Positions 61,886 to 64,000 of a stretch of DNA of 64,000 nt are shown piece by piece. Each line of letters begins with the position of its first letter. The stretch's first letter is position 1. Both the position numbers and the translations under genes were made by a program. The stretch lies in NCBI GenBank assembly GCA_029783825.1, contig JAREIK010008136.1:54492-118491 (forward strand), read 5' to 3'. The notes beneath the pieces are model-generated. The model made no database searches, was not told where the DNA came from, and saw only the letters and a list, made by a program, of their open reading frames with translations. This DNA comes from Sapria himalayana (Eukaryota > Streptophyta > Magnoliopsida > Malpighiales > Rafflesiaceae).

Positions 61886-64000
61886 ACACACACACACACA
61901 CACAAAGAACAAGCTAAAATAAATGATTAAATTTTAACATATGAATGTTTGAAATTGCATCGTCATTAAAAAAGCATACTCAAAACCAAATGGAAGACAT
62001 AGCCTAAAAAATTAATTAGTGAGGTCTTGAGTTTGAATATCACTTTAAATCAAGAGAAAATGGACCTACCGAACTTACCTAGAGAGAGAATATTAATGAA
62101 AGCACATCATTATCATACTCTTAAAATATCTAGGAGTACTAAATTATTAAAATATTACAATTAGATATTTGTTTATTCTCTGACCAATTTTAAATTCTAA
62201 AAGAATATTAATACTAGATGTTTTATAAATTATTTTATAATTCTCAAAATTAAAAAAAGGCTTAAATGAAAAATACTTAATATTATTTTCACTCCTAAAA
62301 TTAAGAATTACAAAAAAGCAGTATTCAATAATTAACATCTTGAGAGGAATAACCCCAAAATCATTATTCCTCCAAAAAAATTTAATATAATAAGAAAAAA
62401 TTAATAAAAATATGATATAAAAATAACATGCTATAATATTCCAACAATTTTTGGAAAACATGGTGATATCATTTTGATTTATTTTTTCGAACAAAATATT
62501 TTATTGAAATTTGATGTGTGGTGTTTAATATTCCATCAATCATTTGTCTTAAACACATGATGGCATAAAAAAATTAAAATACAATTTTAAAAAAATTAAA
62601 GAGTCCAATTAATCATGTAATTTTAAAAATTTGTCTCTCTACTAAATATATAACCCAACCAAATGTTTTTTTTTCACTTAACTACATTATATTATCATGT
62701 AGTATGAACATGAGATAGTAAATAAATTATCTCTTAGTTTTTAAAATTTTAATTTCATTTGAGGTTGTACCTAATATACAAGGCTATCACTTAGTGCAAT
62801 ATTATGAGATATTGATATCTCAATATTTATCCTTCAAAAATCAATAAAATCTCTGTCTAATAAATCTCAAAACCAAGACTTATTATTCTTTGACAAAAAT
62901 ACTTTTCATCACATCAAGACAATGATCTCTAATATATACATACAAAATAGAACTTCTTTAGTAATCATGATCCACTGTACATGACATTTAAATCTCACCA
63001 AGAAAGAGAGATAGAAATAAGCATTACATGACTTGATGATCCAAATCCGATGATGTAAATACTAAATGGATACATTCACAACCTATTTTAAATGAGTTTT
63101 CTATCATATCAGTTGATCTAGTTTAGAATAATGAGTTGGACATTCCAATTACATTATAGACAAATATATAATAAAGAGCAACCCAAGAAAAAGATCGATC
63201 GACAAGACTAGATTGGTAATGAATGATTTTACATAGCCTTATGATATTGATTTTTTAAACACATTATTTCATATGATTAACATGACCACTAATTGGTTAT
63301 TACTTTCTATTTATCATCACATATATAAAATATATTAGTTCGATATAAAGAATACATTCCTTTATAAAAATTTTGATAAAAAATACTTATATAGTAGTCA
63401 TTAGAATTCATTGTCCCTAGAAGTAGAGAGCACATATATGATATATAGAATATGAAAGGAAATTTATAACCTCAAGCTATCTCCCAAGACATGATTTAAT
63501 AATTTTACTTAATATTTACTATATTTGTTATAAAAATATTTCAAATTTATCTATTTTTTAAGTTGATCAAGATGTTAGCATGTGAAATAATTCTATTTGA
63601 TGATAATGATCTAATTACATGAGATAATAGTTTGATATATCTAAAATAAACTCTACAAACCAAGTTTAGATATTATTTAAAATATTTGAGATTTTTATGT
63701 CGAGAAGTATGACAACTCTTTCACAAAAAAAATAAATTTTAGATATTTTATCTGATAAGATATATCATGATGTACATCACTGGCTTACTACTTGGTATAA
63801 ATATAGACTTATCTAGATAAGTTGGTCTCTCAATTGACTCAACTACATATAGAATAATCATAAAAACTAAATTTTCTAATAATAATTATGTCTGATATTA
63901 CCTATGATGTCAGTATATTTAGTTATTTTTAAAATTTACATAAATATATTCATATGAATACAATACTTAAAATCTGAGGTATATGAAAAAAAAATTCAAG
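61886..64000. other. AT-rich end of window without recognisable genes
   Basis: No protein-like frame, RNA gene or tandem repeat could be supported in the last 2.1 kb. Confidence 0.5.

Larger units (their letters stand above)
58674..64000 (-). mobile_element. Second, inverted CACTA relative (element Y), incomplete
   Basis: It starts TACTGCGAGAAAAATCCC, a mutated CACTACAAG terminus, and its first 310 bases match the reverse complement of the terminus at 57865. Subterminal motifs TTAGCGACGA and TTTCCCTAGCTAA tie it to the family at 21024. Further in, on the minus strand, it carries two copies of the minisatellite and last-exon module also found at 42.2-42.8 kb. No second terminus is seen, so it probably continues past the window, or is truncated somewhere after 61.9 kb. 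Confidence 0.65.

Overview
The window is nuclear DNA of a land plant, almost certainly a flowering plant. The evidence is plant-type CACTA (En/Spm) transposases with plant-specific companion domains, a plant L1-type LINE ending in an RNase H domain, Ty1/copia and Ty3/gypsy remnants, and a fragment of a trichome-birefringence-like (TBL) cell-wall acetyltransferase gene. Base composition is very AT-rich. I cannot name the species and cannot decide between monocot and eudicot. I see no intact host gene, no tRNA, no rRNA and no CRISPR. Everything recognisable is repeat or mobile DNA, mostly broken.

Layout. Positions 1-2512 and 5946-15105 are a degenerate tetranucleotide array (TATC on this strand; GATA with many GACA variants on the other). 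It is interrupted by a 3.4-kb insertion (element D) at 2513-5945. A third block of the same array lies at 57866-58673. Positions 15106-16617 hold short foldbacks, an unrecognised exon-like fragment, a minus-strand copia remnant and a 66-bp palindromic CACTA derivative made of little but two termini. Positions 16618-21023 are AT-rich with no gene.

Positions 21024-57865 are best read as a composite CACTA region. It has a CACTACAAG terminus and a 1.2-kb subterminal repeat field at the left, several blocks of tandem repeats, then a tnp2 transposase pseudogene (29.7-39.3 kb). A 6-kb LINE has split that pseudogene and left a perfect 18-bp target-site duplication. A Transposase_24 (TnpA-like) pseudogene follows (39.5-41.3 kb), then repeat modules, a captured TBL gene fragment with a preserved splice donor (43.1-43.8 kb), a second nested 5.9-kb CACTA (45836-51771, AAA target-site duplication, Ulp1-like protease pseudogene on the minus strand), an inverted partial copy of element D (52.7-55.1 kb) and a CACTA terminus at 57865.

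Across the 0.8-kb GATA block, a second, oppositely oriented relative of the same CACTA family starts at 58674. It carries tandemly duplicated copies of a minisatellite-plus-exon module that also occurs at 42.2-42.8 kb. The window ends in about 2 kb of AT-rich DNA with nothing recognisable.

How the parts relate: nested and inverted CACTA-family elements dominate, and the GATA array seems to have hosted several insertions. Whether 21024 and 57865 are the two ends of one roughly 37-kb element is an inference. The orientation of coding remnants and the shared subterminal motifs favour it; the lack of a matching 3-bp target-site duplication counts against it.
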